Source: Conus ventricosus (lineage: Eukaryota; Mollusca; Gastropoda; Neogastropoda; Conidae). From it: 64,000 nt of DNA. A program made the translations under genes and the position numbers. The stretch covers positions 54,671,608 to 54,735,607 of the forward strand of contig CM031615.1 of NCBI GenBank assembly GCA_018398815.1, read 5' to 3'. Numbering within the stretch: the first letter of the stretch is position 1; the number at the start of each line of letters is the position of its first letter. Of the stretch, positions 1 to 12,160 are shown one piece after another. The notes under the pieces are model-generated. The model was not told where the DNA came from. It searched no databases and saw only the letters and a program-made list of their open reading frames with translations.

Positions 1-1640
1 ACTCGTTCTTCACACGCAGATAAACCTGTCGAACCCCCTGCTGTGTCATCTATGCCAATCCTGAATGTAATAACCCAGGTAATCTCCTTCCCAAAATCCA
101 CAAACCCAACAATCCTGGTCGACCGATTATTTCAACTTGTTCTTGTCCCACTAGTCTCATTTCTGAGTTCTTGGACTCCGTCTTTCAGCCTCTAGTTGCA
201 GCGCTTCCAACCTACGTTAAAGATACCAACCATGCTCTCAACATGTTCGACCAGTTCATCTTTTCCTGACAGTCCTCATCGTTTCCTCTTCACCATGGAT
301 GTGACAGCTTTGTATACTAACATTCATCACAATGAAGGCCTTACAGCTGTCAGTCACTTCCTCAAAAAAGCCATCTGAACATTGATGTCACCACCATAGT
401 CCGTCTTGCTGAACTGGTGCTAACGTTAAACTCATTCTGTTTTCCTGAAAACAACTACCGATAAGTACGTGGAGTGGCCATGGGCACCAAAATGGGACGA
501 TCATATGCACGCCTTTTTGTCGGATACATGGAAGAAAAGATCTTTCACACCTTCCAAGGAAAATTTCCTGACCTCTTCAAACGTTTCATTGATGATTGTG
601 TAGGAGCCACATCCAGTTCAAAATCTGACCTTCTACAGTTCATAACATTTGTTACCGATTTCCACCCAGCTCTTCCTACCAGATTTCGGAGACCATTGTG
701 CCATTCTTGGGTATCCAACTGTCCATCTCAGCTGACTCACAACACCTGTCAACTTCTGTTTTCTACAAACCCACAGATTCTTATTCTTACCTATTGGATT
801 CATCTAGTCATCCACGCCCTGCAAAAGACAACATTCCTTTCTCCCAGTTCCTACATCTCCAACGCCTGTGCAGTGATGACCAGGACTCTGAAGCAAAGGC
901 ACTGGACATGGCATCCTTTTTTAAGGCACGTGGATAGCCACACACCATTGTGCAAGAGGCTCTTGTTCGATCAAACTTCGTTTCCCGGTCAGAAGCCTTG
1001 GCGTCCAAACCTGATTCAGACAACAAAGACCGTATTCCATTGACACTTATCTACCACCCCCATAATATTCCTGTCAAAAACATCCTCTTACGCCATATCA
1101 AAATCTTACAATCTGATCCAAAGCTGAAATCGATCTTCCCCAAGCCTCCCCTGATCGTCTACAAGAGAGACAGAAACCTTCGCCACAACCTGGTACGAAT
1201 CAAGTTCAGTAAAAACACCAACTCTTCAGCCGGAAATTACCCGTGCAATCAACCTGGATGTAAAACCTGCACTTTCATTACCAACATCAACAGCATCACA
1301 GGCCCTAAAGGAAAACTCGGTGTCCAGTCCCATTTCACCTGCTAGTCCACCAACCTGGTGTACGTACTGAGATGTAGCTTCTGCTCAAAGTTGTACGTTG
1401 GGGTAACATATCGTACCCTCAACGAACGCTTTGTGGAACACCTCAGAGCCATCCAGTCGTCTCATCCAACACCAGTGGGGATTCATTTCAACTCTGATTG
1501 CCACAGCCAAGCCCATATTTCCGTCACTGCTGTTTGGCAAAACCACTCCTCAGCCCCAGAGAGAAAATTCATGGAGTCCAGGATCATCTCTCACCTTAGC
1601 ACCACAATCCCAGATGGACTCAACTCCCACCTCTGACTTT
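1..1640 (+). pseudogene. Penelope-like element, RT plus GIY-YIG endonuclease, 5' part outside window
   Basis: Pieces in shifting frames give an ordered Penelope-like polyprotein. The window opens inside the RT (LLPKIHKPNNPGRP around 85-125). Motif A reads MDVTALYTNI near 295-324, motif B reads GTKMGRSYARLFVGY near 483-530, and motif C reads FKRFIDD near 576-596. A connector with PPLIVYKRDRNLR and a Cys cluster CNQPGCKTC (about 1,245-1,275) follows. The GIY-YIG nuclease segment LVYVLRC...LYVGVT lies at about 1,350-1,415. An in-frame TAG at 1,343-1,345 separates connector and nuclease, and at least two frameshifts break the RT, so it is a dead copy. The family (PLE retroelements) primes reverse transcription at nicks made by the GIY-YIG domain. 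The FIDD catalytic box differs from the YRDD of the copies at 34.7-41.9 kb, so two PLE families are present. Confidence 0.88.
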
Positions 1641-1881
1641 TTTTTAGTTTGAATCATTCCAGCTCTTTTCCTTTACCCCGACCTCTCCTCCATCCCTTTC
1701 TCTCTACACCCCCTCCCCCAATTTCCCCATCCCACCTTATTTATATTCACACCCCGTGTACATATATAGCATATTCATAACATCACACGTAGAGCATAAT
1801 ATATATACCCCAAACACCATCCCCACCATCCAGGTATGCATACTCATAGACACATACACATGTGAACATTCGATATGCATC

Positions 1882-1884
<3 letters not shown>
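1641..1884. other. C/T-rich non-coding tail of the PLE
   Basis: No reading frame with protein-like content is seen. The stretch is pyrimidine rich (1,670-1,740) and grades into the AC repeat. It is probably the 3' untranslated part of the preceding element. Confidence 0.4.
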
Positions 1885-2425
<541 letters not shown>

Positions 2426-2429
2426 GGCT

Positions 2430-2548
<119 letters not shown>

Positions 2549-2564
2549 TCTTTTCTTTTTATCT

Positions 2565-2610
2565 CACAAGTCCTGAAGACGGTCTATGACCGAAACGTTG
2601 TCGATATTTG
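2565..2610 (+). ncRNA. hammerhead-ribozyme-like motif, PLE type
   Basis: The motif reads CTGAAGA (2,573-2,579), stem II GGTC/GACC (2,581-2,584 with 2,588-2,591, 3-nt loop), then GAAAC, a one-pair stem III (C2596-G2600) and TC (2,601-2,602) as the predicted cleavage site. This is the layout of minimal type I hammerheads known from PLEs. The core has A in place of the usual U (CTGAAGA for CTGATGA), which may lower activity. Confidence 0.62.
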
Positions 2611-2727
2611 TTCTGTTTTCCTTTAAAAAAATCTTTTGGGAATCCTCAAAGACATTTATTATTCAACCCCAGGTAAACTCAGAGAGCTTCAAGAAGAGGA
2701 CAACATACCAAAGAAGTCTTTTGAAAC

Positions 2728-2826
2728 TGTCATGCAATGCTTTATGTCAGGATGCTAAAATGTCATGCAATGCTTTATGTCAGGATGCTAAAATGTCATG
2801 CAATGCTTTATGTCAGGATGCTAAAA
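2728..2826. repeat. 33-bp tandem repeat, 3 copies
   Basis: Three perfect copies beginning TGTCATGCAATGC at 2,728, 2,761 and 2,794. The period is the same as that of the much larger array at 4,773, but the unit sequence is different. Confidence 0.95.
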
Positions 2827-3173
2827 TGCTGTTTTGTTGTTGAAAAGGGTATGCTGTACGCAGAATTCAGACATTTTTTTATGATTCAGATGTTTCATTC
2901 CTGTGAACCACAGCCTTCAGAATATGGGTATCCACTAGGATCTAATAAGTTTCATATTAATATTTGTCTTACATAAGAGTATGAACACTTCACTTTTAAC
3001 TGTTTTAAACAGGTAAAGGGATAACTTCTTTACAGTGTTTCGTTTTAATGATTAAAAAAATATTGTTGTTTTTACAGGCAAGGATGTATATAAAGCTTGT
3101 GTGGAACAAGGGCCCTCTTTAGCATTGTAACAGAAAAAAAGAGCATACAAAATGAACTTAATCTCCTCAACAG
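2827..3173. other. no recognisable feature
   Basis: AT-rich sequence without coding signal, RNA gene or repeat that I can identify. Confidence 0.5.
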
Positions 3174-3834
3174 CTAGCTACCAGATTTGTAGAGTGTTGT
3201 TCGTTCGTTGAGTCCAGGCGATTTGTGGGTACGCAGTTGGCTGATCAAGCCAATGCATGCACGGAATGCGCGGTGCCAGCACAGGCGGGAAATGCGAAAG
3301 ACGTCCTCTTGCTTGCTGGTTCGTGCTTTCCTTGTCTGTGCCTTTTGATACCCTGCAGCTGTCCTTTCTCCACATGGACTGGCACCTTTGTGGATAGAGT
3401 ACTGGGACCTAGATCGATCCATAGCAGTTTGTTCTCATGTATCAGGGTTGATGTTAAATGCTTTCGTGAATGTTTTTCGTGAATGTTTATATAAGCGTTT
3501 ATTGTGATCTCCATGAGAATGGTCTCCTTGATGCATAGTACAAGAGTCTGTTGGGCAGTCGGCTGTCTGGTATGCCAGTTACATGAGCTGCCCATTAAAG
3601 GTGAGACAGCATCAGGCTTAGGCACCTCTGTGTCTGGGATTTGTCCCACCATTTAATGTTTATCAATCTTCTGGGGTGGGTTGTGTGGAAGTGATGCAGC
3701 TTATTGGCATGCCATTGGCACTCTGTCCACGTTTCGCATATGAAGAGGAGTGTAGGGAGAACAACTGCTCTGTACACTTTCAGTTTAGTCTCTAGACTCT
3801 CTATTCCAAATATTGCAAGGCAAGAAGGCTCCAA
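3174..3834 (-). pseudogene. RTE-like LINE, 3' end of ORF2
   Basis: On the - strand the order is VYRAVVLPTLLFICETWT (about 3,770-3,720), then a partial IKW..DK..D motif and, at the C-terminus, AFRACIGLISQLRTH (about 3,275-3,235). The last segment resembles the zinc-finger-like tail common in RTE-type LINE ORF2 proteins. A Cys of the usual C2H2 pair is not visible and the frame shifts at least once, so the copy is dead. It lies tail-out from the opposed + strand RTE piece that follows. Confidence 0.72.
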
Positions 3835-3959
3835 GATGGTTTAATGTCACCAAGCTGATAAACATTAGATGTAAAAGGTCATTTATAGTAGGTCTGGAAC
3901 ACAAAGCCTGGAATATGCGTTTCTTTACAACCAGAATGGTAAAGCCAACTAGTTGACCT

Positions 3960-4720
3960 GCAGAGAACGGATTTACAGCACCACTTCAGAGATCCCGTGG
4001 CCAGCAGCCAAGAAACACAATGACAGGTTTGATAACTGCATTGGCTTGCAGCAGCTACTGCAAGAGAAATAACTTCTGCACAAAGCTTGTCTCAGTAACA
4101 CCAAGTCCACTTACAAAAGATGCGTCCGACAACATATGCAGAACATTACAATAAAGGCTGAGAAGATCCAAGGTTATACTGATGAGATGATATGAAGAAC
4201 TTGGGTGATGCCTTAAAAGAAGTGTGTGGATCTATATCATCAAGAACATCCCCTATGGTTAGCGATGATAGAAGCACATTGATTACTGACAAGGAAAAAC
4301 TGCCCATCATCCATCCTGGATAAAGCCATCAACTGCCTTTTTCAATTGCCCACCAACGAAGTAACGGATGAATCACCAACCCTCTTGGAGACCAGAAGAT
4401 GGCGAAGCTCTGACGGAAAACTTTCATCATTTGCTTTTTCTGATGTGGCAGCAGGAGATGATTCCTCAGAAATATAAATATGCATGCAATATTGAGTGTA
4501 CAAGTGCAATGGGAACATCTAGGTTTGTAAAAACCTCAAAGCACATTCCTTCTTTTCACAGAGGGTGAAATACCTGCCAAGATTCTGCTGAACAGTTGCT
4601 CTGCTTGCCTGTTGCTCAAAAGGAACAATCAGTGCGAGTTACCTTCTTGGACTTTGATTCTTGACTCTTTCAACCTTTTATACCGCATCCTAAAGTAGCC
4701 AAATACATCAGTGCAAAGTG
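3960..4720 (+). pseudogene. RTE-like LINE, linker and start of reverse transcriptase
   Basis: Frames on the + strand give pieces typical of the region just upstream of and entering a LINE reverse transcriptase: ITIKAEKIQGYTDE (about 4,150), SSRTSPMVSDDRSTLITDKEK (about 4,235-4,300), then LTENFHHLLFLMWQQEMIP (about 4,410-4,470). Stop codons and frameshifts are frequent. It is opposed to the LINE 3' end at 3,174-3,834, so the two are separate insertions or an inversion of one. Sequence similarity stops about 50 bp before the 33-bp array. Confidence 0.68.
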
Positions 4721-4772
4721 TTGGTCATGTTAAGAATGGGAAGCTAATCTGTCCAGTTGTGGTCTGCTGTCT

Positions 4773-5750
4773 GACCTGTCAGACAACGCACAGTAATGCG
4801 TCAATGACGTGTCAGATAACGCACAGTAATGCATCAATTACGTGTCAGATAACGCACAGTAATGCGTCAATGACGTGTCAGACAACGCACAGTAATGCAT
4901 CAATGACGTGTCAGACAACGCACAGTAATGCATCAATGACGTGTCAGATAACGCACAGTAATGCATCAATGACGTGTCAGATAACGCACAGTAATGCATC
5001 AATGACGTGTCAGACAACGCACAGTAATGCATCAATGACGTGTCAGATAACGCACAGTAATGCATCAATGACGTGTCAGACAACGCACAGTAATGCATCA
5101 ATGACGTGTCAGATAACGCACAGTAATGCATCAATGACGTGTCAGAAAACGCACAGTAATGCATCAATGACGTGTCAGACAACGCACAGTAATGCATCAA
5201 TGACGTGTCAGAAAACGCACAGTAATGCATCAATGACGTGTCAGATAACGCACAGTAATGCATCAATGACGTGTCAGATAACGCACAGTAATGCGTCAAT
5301 GACGTGTCAGATAACGCACAGTAATGCGTCAATGACGTGTCAGATAACGCACAGTAATGCATCAATTACGTGTCAGATAACGCACAGTAATGCATCAATG
5401 ACGTGTCAGATAACGCACAGTAATGCATCAATGATGTGTCAGATAACGCACAGTAATGCATCGATGACGTGTCAGATAACGCACAATAATGCATCGATAA
5501 CGCACAGTAATGCACCGATGACGTGTCAGATAACGCACAGTAATGCATCGATGACGTGTCAGATAACGCACAGTAATGGATCAATGACGTGTCAGATAAC
5601 GCACAGTAATGCATCAATGACGTGTCAGACAACGCACAGTAATGCATCAATGACGTGTCAGATAACGCACAGTAATGCATCAATGACGTGTCAGACAACG
5701 CACAGTAATGCATCAATGACGTGTCAGACAACGCACAGTAATGCATCAGC
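4773..5750. repeat. 33-bp minisatellite, 29 full copies plus a 21-bp partial
   Basis: Every unit carries TGACGTGTCA followed by an AACGCACAGTAATGC block. The array starts at 4,773 and the last unit starts at 5,718. The 945-bp distance equals 28 units plus a 21-bp remnant near 5,492-5,512. Because 33 and 21 are both multiples of three, one + frame stays open through the whole array as an 11-residue repeat (MTCQITHSNAS), and a - frame is open too. I see no start context, domain or flanking exon that would make this a real protein. Confidence 0.95.
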
Positions 5751-6020
5751 CCGAAGCGCTCGTCATTGGCTCATGATGCAAAATGCAGGAACTGTATTAT
5801 TTACATGCAAAACAGCTTTGAAGCCTTTTTCCCAACGAACGAACATCAGAAGGGATATTTTGGAAACACTGTGCTACAAGCTTCTTTTGGCAGAAAGTGT
5901 TACACGATTTCTGTGCCGGATTACTCTAAAAGCTAGGATCAGGGTGGAGACGACACCATTTTGTGTGACTGTTTTAAATTGTTTGATTGTTTAGTATGTG
6001 GAAACATTATTTCATTTCAG

Positions 6021-6517
6021 AAGATTCCAGGTACTCAGATGACAGAAATTCTGTCATCATGTCGAGACAAGCAATGAGGTCATGCCTTGAAAACAATGAC
6101 ACTATAATCATGGAGAACGTCCACAATTTCACAATCAACCTTTATTTGGAAGAAGACTTTGTCAACAATGTATCTGATGGACTCAAACCAAGACTTAAAC
6201 ATTCTGCTTGTTGGATCAACGTGTCAACCGTCGCACATACAGTGGCGACGATCCAGTTTGCTGAACAGACATGCTCAGAGAACAATTTCATCTATTTGCT
6301 GGTTCAAGTGAATGCGTCAGCTCAGTATCCTGACATACGAACTGGATGTGAAGATTTACTGTCCCCATTGCTGATGGAATACATTAGTCTGACCAACTTC
6401 GTATTCTTGGGGATTTTCATACAAAACGTCAGTGCTCCCTACGCCATGCGGCTGAATATCATCGGCGTGACGTCAAGAAGGACAAGGCAACATCAACTTA
6501 TGTTACTATCACCCTAA
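6021..6517 (+). CDS. possible host exon, extracellular Asn-glycosylated domain
   Basis: This is an open stretch of about 165 codons with non-repetitive composition, preceded by a good acceptor (TTTCATTTCAG ending at 6,020) and ending with TAA at 6,515-6,517. The peptide contains five N-x-S/T sequons (NFT, NVS, NVS, NAS, NVS) and several cysteines, which points to an extracellular or lumenal domain. The segment ending APYAMRLNIIGV is vaguely like the last strand of a CUB domain, but I cannot assign a family. It may belong to the same + strand gene as the exon near 12.5 kb, with repeat-filled introns between. A weak donor could lie before the stop, so the 3' end is open. Confidence 0.42.
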
Positions 6518-6679
6518 TGGTAATAATTTAGACTGAAGCAAAGACGAAAACGTTAGTTTAAACAATTGCATGCTTGCTTTTATGTGTGTAATCTGTGTTT
6601 CACTGTGCATAAGTATAAATTTTAGTGTCATATACATGTATTGCTACGCAGATATTGAATACATTAAAGATTTGTTGTT

Positions 6680-6763
6680 GTTGTTGTTAATCGCAATGAT
6701 GGTAGCGGGCGGCGCAGCGGTGGTGGTGGTGATTGTGGTGGCGGTGTGTGTGTGTGTGTGTTG

Positions 6764-6828
<65 letters not shown>

Positions 6829-6838
6829 GTGTGTGTGG
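6680..6838. repeat. TTG/GGT-rich stretch and (TG)n microsatellite
   Basis: TTG triplets (6,672-6,688) and GGT triplets precede a TG tract at about 6,745-6,835. The flanks 6,518-6,671 and 6,839-6,937 show nothing recognisable. Confidence 0.9.
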
Positions 6839-6937
6839 CGTGATCCCTAAATTTAAAAAGTTAATGGAGATTCATTATCACCCATACACTATTTGCTTTT
6901 GGAATTTCACCTTCCGTGCCCCTTGGTTTAACACTCC

Positions 6938-9625
6938 TATGCTGCGCCTTCCAGCTGCCTCAGACACAGACGATTCAGCCATGTCCTGTCAAACCCACAA
7001 CACGGCAGGCCACAAACAGCGGTCAATAGCAAATCGTTATAACGGAACTCATCAAATTCATCCCAGTCTGCTTCAGCGAGGTCCGAATGTATTCCAGCAT
7101 AGTTTCCCTCGTCAAACTTTGTCTTCTTCCTTGCCGGTTCTCTCCTTGCGTATGAGCATGAGAAGTTGATGATGAGGGTCACATGGTCGCTTTTTCCTAG
7201 TCCAGCTTGTGTTGTGATACTGTCTGTCATCTCCTCTCTGTTGGTGAAGACTAGATCGTCGAGGCTGGGGTTTTGTCCTTGTCTGATTCTTGTTGGCTCC
7301 TTCTGGTGCAGGATGAACTATGCATCTTCGCTGGCTTTAAGGAATTTCTGCGCTTGGTGTTCCTTCTACAGTTGCATGTCTCATTTTGCCGGTCAAGTTC
7401 TGGGTGGTTGAAGTCACCCATCACGAGGATGTGGGAGTACTGTTTCTGTTTCCCTAGATGCTTGATCAGTTTGTTAAGTTTTGCGGTATTTTCTGGAGGG
7501 GAGTTGGGGCTGCTGTAGATTAATCCAAGCAGCAGTTTATCTGACCCATCCAGACGGCATTCGACTAGTATTTGCTCTTCAAAGTCGTTATCTCCAAAGT
7601 CTGTTTGGGTAGCGTTTAGGTTGCTGTCTGCATCGTTATCTCCAAAGTCTGATTGGGTAGCTTTTAGACTGCTGTCTACATAAAAGCACATTCCTCTTCC
7701 TCACTGGTCTGTGAGGTTGTGAAAAATGTTGTAACCATCCATAGCTCCCTGACACTCCTGTGCTGCATACCATCCATAGCTCCCTGGCACTCCTGTACTG
7801 CATACCATCCATAGCTCCCTCGCACTCCTGTGCTGCATACCATCCATAGCTCCCTGGCACTCCTGTACTGCATACCATCCATAGCTCCCTCGCACTCCTG
7901 TGCTGCATACCATCCATAGCTCCCTGACACTCCTGTGCTGCATACCATCCATAGCTCCCTCGCACTCCTGTACTGCATACCATCCATAGCTCCCTCGCAC
8001 TCCTGTACTGCATACCATCCATAGCTCCCTCGCACTCCGGTACTGCATACCATCCATAGCTCCCTGGCACTCCTGTACTGCATACCATCCATAGCTCCCT
8101 CGCACTCCTGTACTGCATACCATCCATAGCTCCCTGGCACTCCTGTACTGCATACCATCCATAGCTCCCTGGCACTCCTGTGCTGCATACCATCCATAGC
8201 TCCCTGGCACTCCTGTGCTGCATACCATCCATAGCTCCCTGGAACTCCTGTACTGCATACCATCCATAGCTCCCTGGCACTGCTGTGCTGCATACCATCC
8301 ATAGCTCCCTCGCACTCCGGTACTGCATACCATTCATAGCTCCCTGGCACTCCTGTACTGCATACCATCCATAGCTCCCTCGCACTCCTGTACTGCATAC
8401 CATCCATAGCTCCCTGACACTCCTGTGCTGCATACTATCCATAGCTCCCTGGCACTCCTGTACTGCATACCATCCATAGCTCCCTGGCACTCCTGTGCTG
8501 CATACCATCCATAGCTCCCTGGCACTCCTGTGCTGCATACCATCCATAGCTCCCTGGCACTCCTGTGCTGCATACTATCCATAGCTCCCTGACACTCCTG
8601 TGCTGCATACCATCCATAGCTCCCTGGCACTCATGTACTAAATACCATCCATAGCTCCCTTGCACTCCTGTACTGCATACCATTCATAGCTCCCTCGCAC
8701 TCCTGTACTGCATACCATCCATAGCTCCCTGGCTCTCCTGTACTGCATACCATCCATAGCTCCCTGGCACTCCTGTGCTGCATACCATCCATAGCTCCCT
8801 CGCACTCCTGTACTGCATACCATCCATAGCTCCCTGACACTCCTGTACTGCATACCATCCATAGCTCCCTGACACTCCTGTGCTGCATACCATCCATAGC
8901 TCCCTGGCACTCCTGTGCTGCATACCATCCATAGCTCCCTGGCTCTCCTGTACTGCATACCATCCATAGCTCCCTGGCTCTCCTGTGCTGCATACCATCC
9001 ATAGCTCCCTCGCACTCCTGTACTGCATACCATCCATAGCTCCCTCGCACTCCGGTACTGCATACCATCCATAGCTCCCTGGCTCTCCTGTACTGCATAC
9101 CATCCATAGCTCCCTGGCACTCCTGTACTGCATACCATCCATAGCTCCCTGGCACTCCTGTACTGCATACCATCCATAGCTCCCTCGCACTCCTGTACTG
9201 CATACCATCCATAGCTCCCTCGCACTCCTGTGCTGTATACCATCCATAGCTCCCTGGCACTCCTGTGCTGCATATCTTGCGTTCTCCGGTTTGACTTCAG
9301 TGATCCCAATTACTGATGGTTTGTAAATGCTGATGAGGGCTTTTAGCTCACTCCTCTTGTTGAGTAAGGAATCTGCGTTGCTGTAGAGGCACGTTCATGA
9401 TTTCAAGGAAGCGTTGGTCGCGTTTCTGTGGTGGATGGACAAACGTTCAAAAGCTGACGAAGATGATGAAGATGAAGAAGTTTTAAAACTATGTACATTG
9501 GGGATTGGCCGCCTGATCTGGCGGTTTCCCGAAGGAAGAAGACCACGCGCTTGTTGCGCATCACCCTCTTCGCTTTGTCGTCCCCCGACGCCTTGGTCCT
9601 CTTCGCTTGAAGAGCTTCAAAAAAG
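6938..9625 (-). pseudogene. LINE (CR1/L2-like) endonuclease region split by a minisatellite
   Basis: The - strand encodes an APE-type endonuclease of a non-LTR retrotransposon. The N-terminal part, LYSNADSLLNKRSELK through ITEVKPENARY, is at about 9,388-9,276. The array at 7,736-9,275 follows. The domain resumes as GYNIFHNLTDQ (7,735-7,700) and continues with MCFYVDSS, LLLGLIYSSPNS, ILVMGDFNHPELD (about 7,420) and SITTQAGLGKSDHVTLIINF (about 7,225-7,150). The catalytic GDFN box and the SDH box are both present. A TGA follows NLTDQ, frames shift around 7,380-7,250, and sequence similarity ends near 6,940 before any RT. Upstream of 9,395 a basic stretch (KRVMRNKRVVFF) is probably the region before the endonuclease. 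This is a dead fragment. Confidence 0.82.
7736..9275. repeat. 35-bp minisatellite, 44 copies, inside a LINE endonuclease ORF
   Basis: Units begin CATCCATAGCTCCCT and repeat every 35 bp from 7,736 to a last unit at 9,241, exactly 43 steps without a net indel. The unit is continuous with endonuclease codons on both sides (NARY on one side, GYNIFHN on the other), so it arose by amplification of the coding sequence for AAQECQGAMDG. Since 35 is not a multiple of three, all three - frames read the same 35-residue cycle and stay open for 180-300 codons. Those long frames are artefacts. Confidence 0.96.
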
Positions 9626-10177
9626 TCAAATATTTCGTTTGGTTCGTTGGTTGTTTTACTTGTATGTAATTTCGATTTATTTATTTCTTTGTTTCTTGTT
9701 TGACAATAGTAATACTATTCATCTGCTGTTTCAGTCGGGGAGGGTGGTTGTCAGATTGGAATGAGAGAGTCTCTTTGGCTATTTGTTTCTTTGGATAACC
9801 CACGTCGACCTTGTATAATAACTAGCAAAGCAGGTTTTTGTATCTGGACCTGGTTACAAAAGGAAGCTCACAGTACGGCTTTTTCTAGTGGTCTTAGACT
9901 AGAATAGAAATCTACAGCACTACCCTGATTATCCCAACTCTCTGATGAAAAACGTTTTAAAAAGGCACTGAATTTTGTGACCCTCCATGTTTTGTTCTTG
10001 CGATGACCTCAATTTCCATTACCTCTCTCGGTTCGCTCCCCTTGTGAGTTATTCACATTATCGCTGTTGGCAAGTTCATTAGGGATCTCATTGAACAAAA
10101 GTGGTGTCGGCCTTTGGAATGGGGCATTTGCACAAACTGATACCATGAGAAAGGGAATTTTGTAGGTGGTTTCGAAA
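9626..10177. other. no recognisable feature
   Basis: Unique-looking sequence with TTT/ATT-rich parts. No convincing exon, RNA gene or mobile-element motif was found on either strand. Confidence 0.45.
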
Positions 10178-10782
10178 GTGGTGTCCTACACATGTTGAAT
10201 CAAAACAAACATGAAACACCATCGAAATGAAAGTGGTGTCCTGTACATGTTGAATCAAAACAAACATAAAACACCATCGAAATGAAAGTGGTGTCCCACA
10301 CATGTTGAATCAAAACAAACATAAAACACCATCGAAATGAAAGTGGTGTCCCACACATGTTGAATCAAAACAAACATCAAACACCATCGAAATGAAAGTG
10401 GTGTCCTACACATGTTGAATCAAAACAAACATAAAACACCATCGAAATGAAAGTGGTGTCCCACACATGTTGAATCAAAACAAACATAAAACACCATCGA
10501 AATGAAAGTGGTGTCCTACACATGTTGAATCAAAACAAACATAAAACACCATCGAAATGAAAGTGGTGTCCTACACATGTAGAATCAAAACAAACATAAA
10601 ACACCATCGAAATGAAAGTGGTGTCCCGCACATGTTGAATCAAAACAAACATAAAACACCATCGAAATGAAAGTGGTGTCCTACACATGTAGAATCAAAA
10701 CAAACATAAAACACCATCGAAATGAAAGTGGTGTCCCGCACATGTTGAATCAAAACAAACATAAAACACCATCGAAATGAAA
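10178..10782. repeat. 55-bp minisatellite, 11 copies
   Basis: Units start GTGGTGTCC at 10,178, 10,233, 10,288 and so on to 10,728, eleven units without net indels. Variation is mostly at CCTACACA/CCCACACA/CCCGCACA, and two neighbouring units share a GTAGAATC variant, showing higher-order duplication of a 110-bp pair. Confidence 0.96.
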
Positions 10783-11269
10783 AGGCAACAGTGCAGAGCG
10801 CCTTTCCTGATGAGACCCTGGTATTCATAGCTCCCCACGAACCACTGACACTGACATCAGATGGCACAAACCTAGCTGTGGTTATGTATGGGAGATTCTG
10901 AATGAACTGCACGGGCGTGGAGATTAGGGGTGGATGTGTGGGGTGGAGGCACAAAGGGCTAGGGACGAGACATGAATACAAAAGAACACGCGCCCATTTC
11001 ATTCGAGTCTAAGAGCTGATAACATACAGTCTTTTCAAACACTGGTTCTATCCTCAGTTTGGTCATTCTGTACGTCAGCTGAAAACCTACTAGGTCAATA
11101 AATACCTCAAACAAGATGTTGAGAAATACGGGAGTTTTATACAGCACTTTCACGAGGTGTTGAGTGATGTTTCAGGCAGAAGAAAGAACACTTGCCTGGA
11201 TCAGTGTCAGCGGTGACTGAACATCTGTAATGGTTGACACCATGTCTGTACTCACTAGTACAAGCATGT
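10783..11269. other. no recognisable feature
   Basis: No coding or RNA signal could be supported. Two short possible exon-like stretches lack splice signals. Confidence 0.4.
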
Positions 11270-11772
11270 GTCATTATCATGAATACTTATATGGCGCCTA
11301 TCCTCGGCTAGAGATCAAGCTCTAAGCGCTTTACAATGTACACGCTTTCACGCAACGGGCTGGGCTACCTGGGTAGTTCCGATTGACCAGCGGCCAGCTG
11401 ACGCTTCCTTCAGTCGTTTCCCGTGTCATCCAGTCAATATCATTCAATATTGTTCACTCAGTTTCTTTACTTCCTTCATTCTTTCCATTTCTCTCGCAGG
11501 GTGAACGCTATGTGTAACGTGTCATCCATACCAACAGCCAAACTGGCCTTCTCGTCCGAAAGTTGGTGATGGGATTTTACGTGTGTGCAAGATGTCATGC
11601 GTGCGTTCACACACGGAACTTCGGTTTATAGTCTCATTCGAAAGATTGTATGGGAAATGGAGTCAGAACCAATGTTAACTCCGAGGGAAAAAATCCCCCT
11701 GTACCGTAACGACCCGCCACCCCAAGATCACGAGTCCGGCGCTCTACCACTGAGCTATTCCGGCCCCCCTAT
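11270..11772 (-). mobile_element. tRNA-derived SINE
   Basis: The - strand begins with a tRNA-like head at 11,770-11,700 (GCCGGAATAGCTCAGTGGTA, a good A box, then a degenerate B box around GTGGCGGGTCG). A non-coding body follows, then a tail region with TTGTAAAGCGCTTAGAGC (about 11,336-11,318) and ATAAGTATTCATGATAAT at the end. Head, body and tail order and the AT-rich end are those of an RNA polymerase III retroposon mobilised by a LINE. The anticodon arm is disturbed, so it is not a working tRNA. Confidence 0.7.
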
Positions 11773-12160
11773 CGAAGAACTAGTTTTGAGTTACAAAGTA
11801 GGTTTAAGAGATTTGCTCGAATTAAAACGTTGTTAGTATACCACTCTCCCCCAGGACAACCCTAACCCCGTCCTCCCCCCCCCCCCCCGCCCCACTCCCC
11901 TTCTTCTCTGCTATGCATAGCTTTGGTGTGTTTTTATAAGTGGACGTTCTTCATACCATTAAAGGGCATCATGTGTATAATCAAGTTAATTAAGCTTTCT
12001 ATTCAGTTTTATTCAAGCAGTTTTTTTTCTATTAGATACTTTATCTGGCAGTACGCAGAAATGGGTTTCTAGCGGAGTGTACATTTGTAACGCTAACGCT
12101 TTTTTACCCGTAGCGTTAGACTGTGTTTTACTGGTTTTGCAATTTCGTTGCGGTGCAACT
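11773..12160. other. non-coding, with a C homopolymer
   Basis: A run of about 15 C lies at 11,874-11,888, then TTT-rich sequence. Nothing else is recognised. Confidence 0.6.

Noticed and set aside
4773..5750. CRISPR-like array
   Set aside because: Units are contiguous with no unique spacers; it is a minisatellite. The same holds for the 35-, 43-, 54- and 55-bp arrays.
4711..5994. 427-codon repeat protein (MTCQITHSNAS)
   Set aside because: Open only because the unit is 33 bp; the opposite strand is also open, and there is no domain, splice or start support.
7636..9309. Several - strand open frames of 180-300 codons with a 35-residue repeat (SYGWYAVQECQGAMDG)
   Set aside because: A 35-bp period makes all three frames read the same cycle. 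They are a minisatellite artefact inside a LINE.
11700..11770. tRNA gene on the - strand
   Set aside because: A good A box but a disturbed anticodon arm and degenerate B box, attached to a SINE body.
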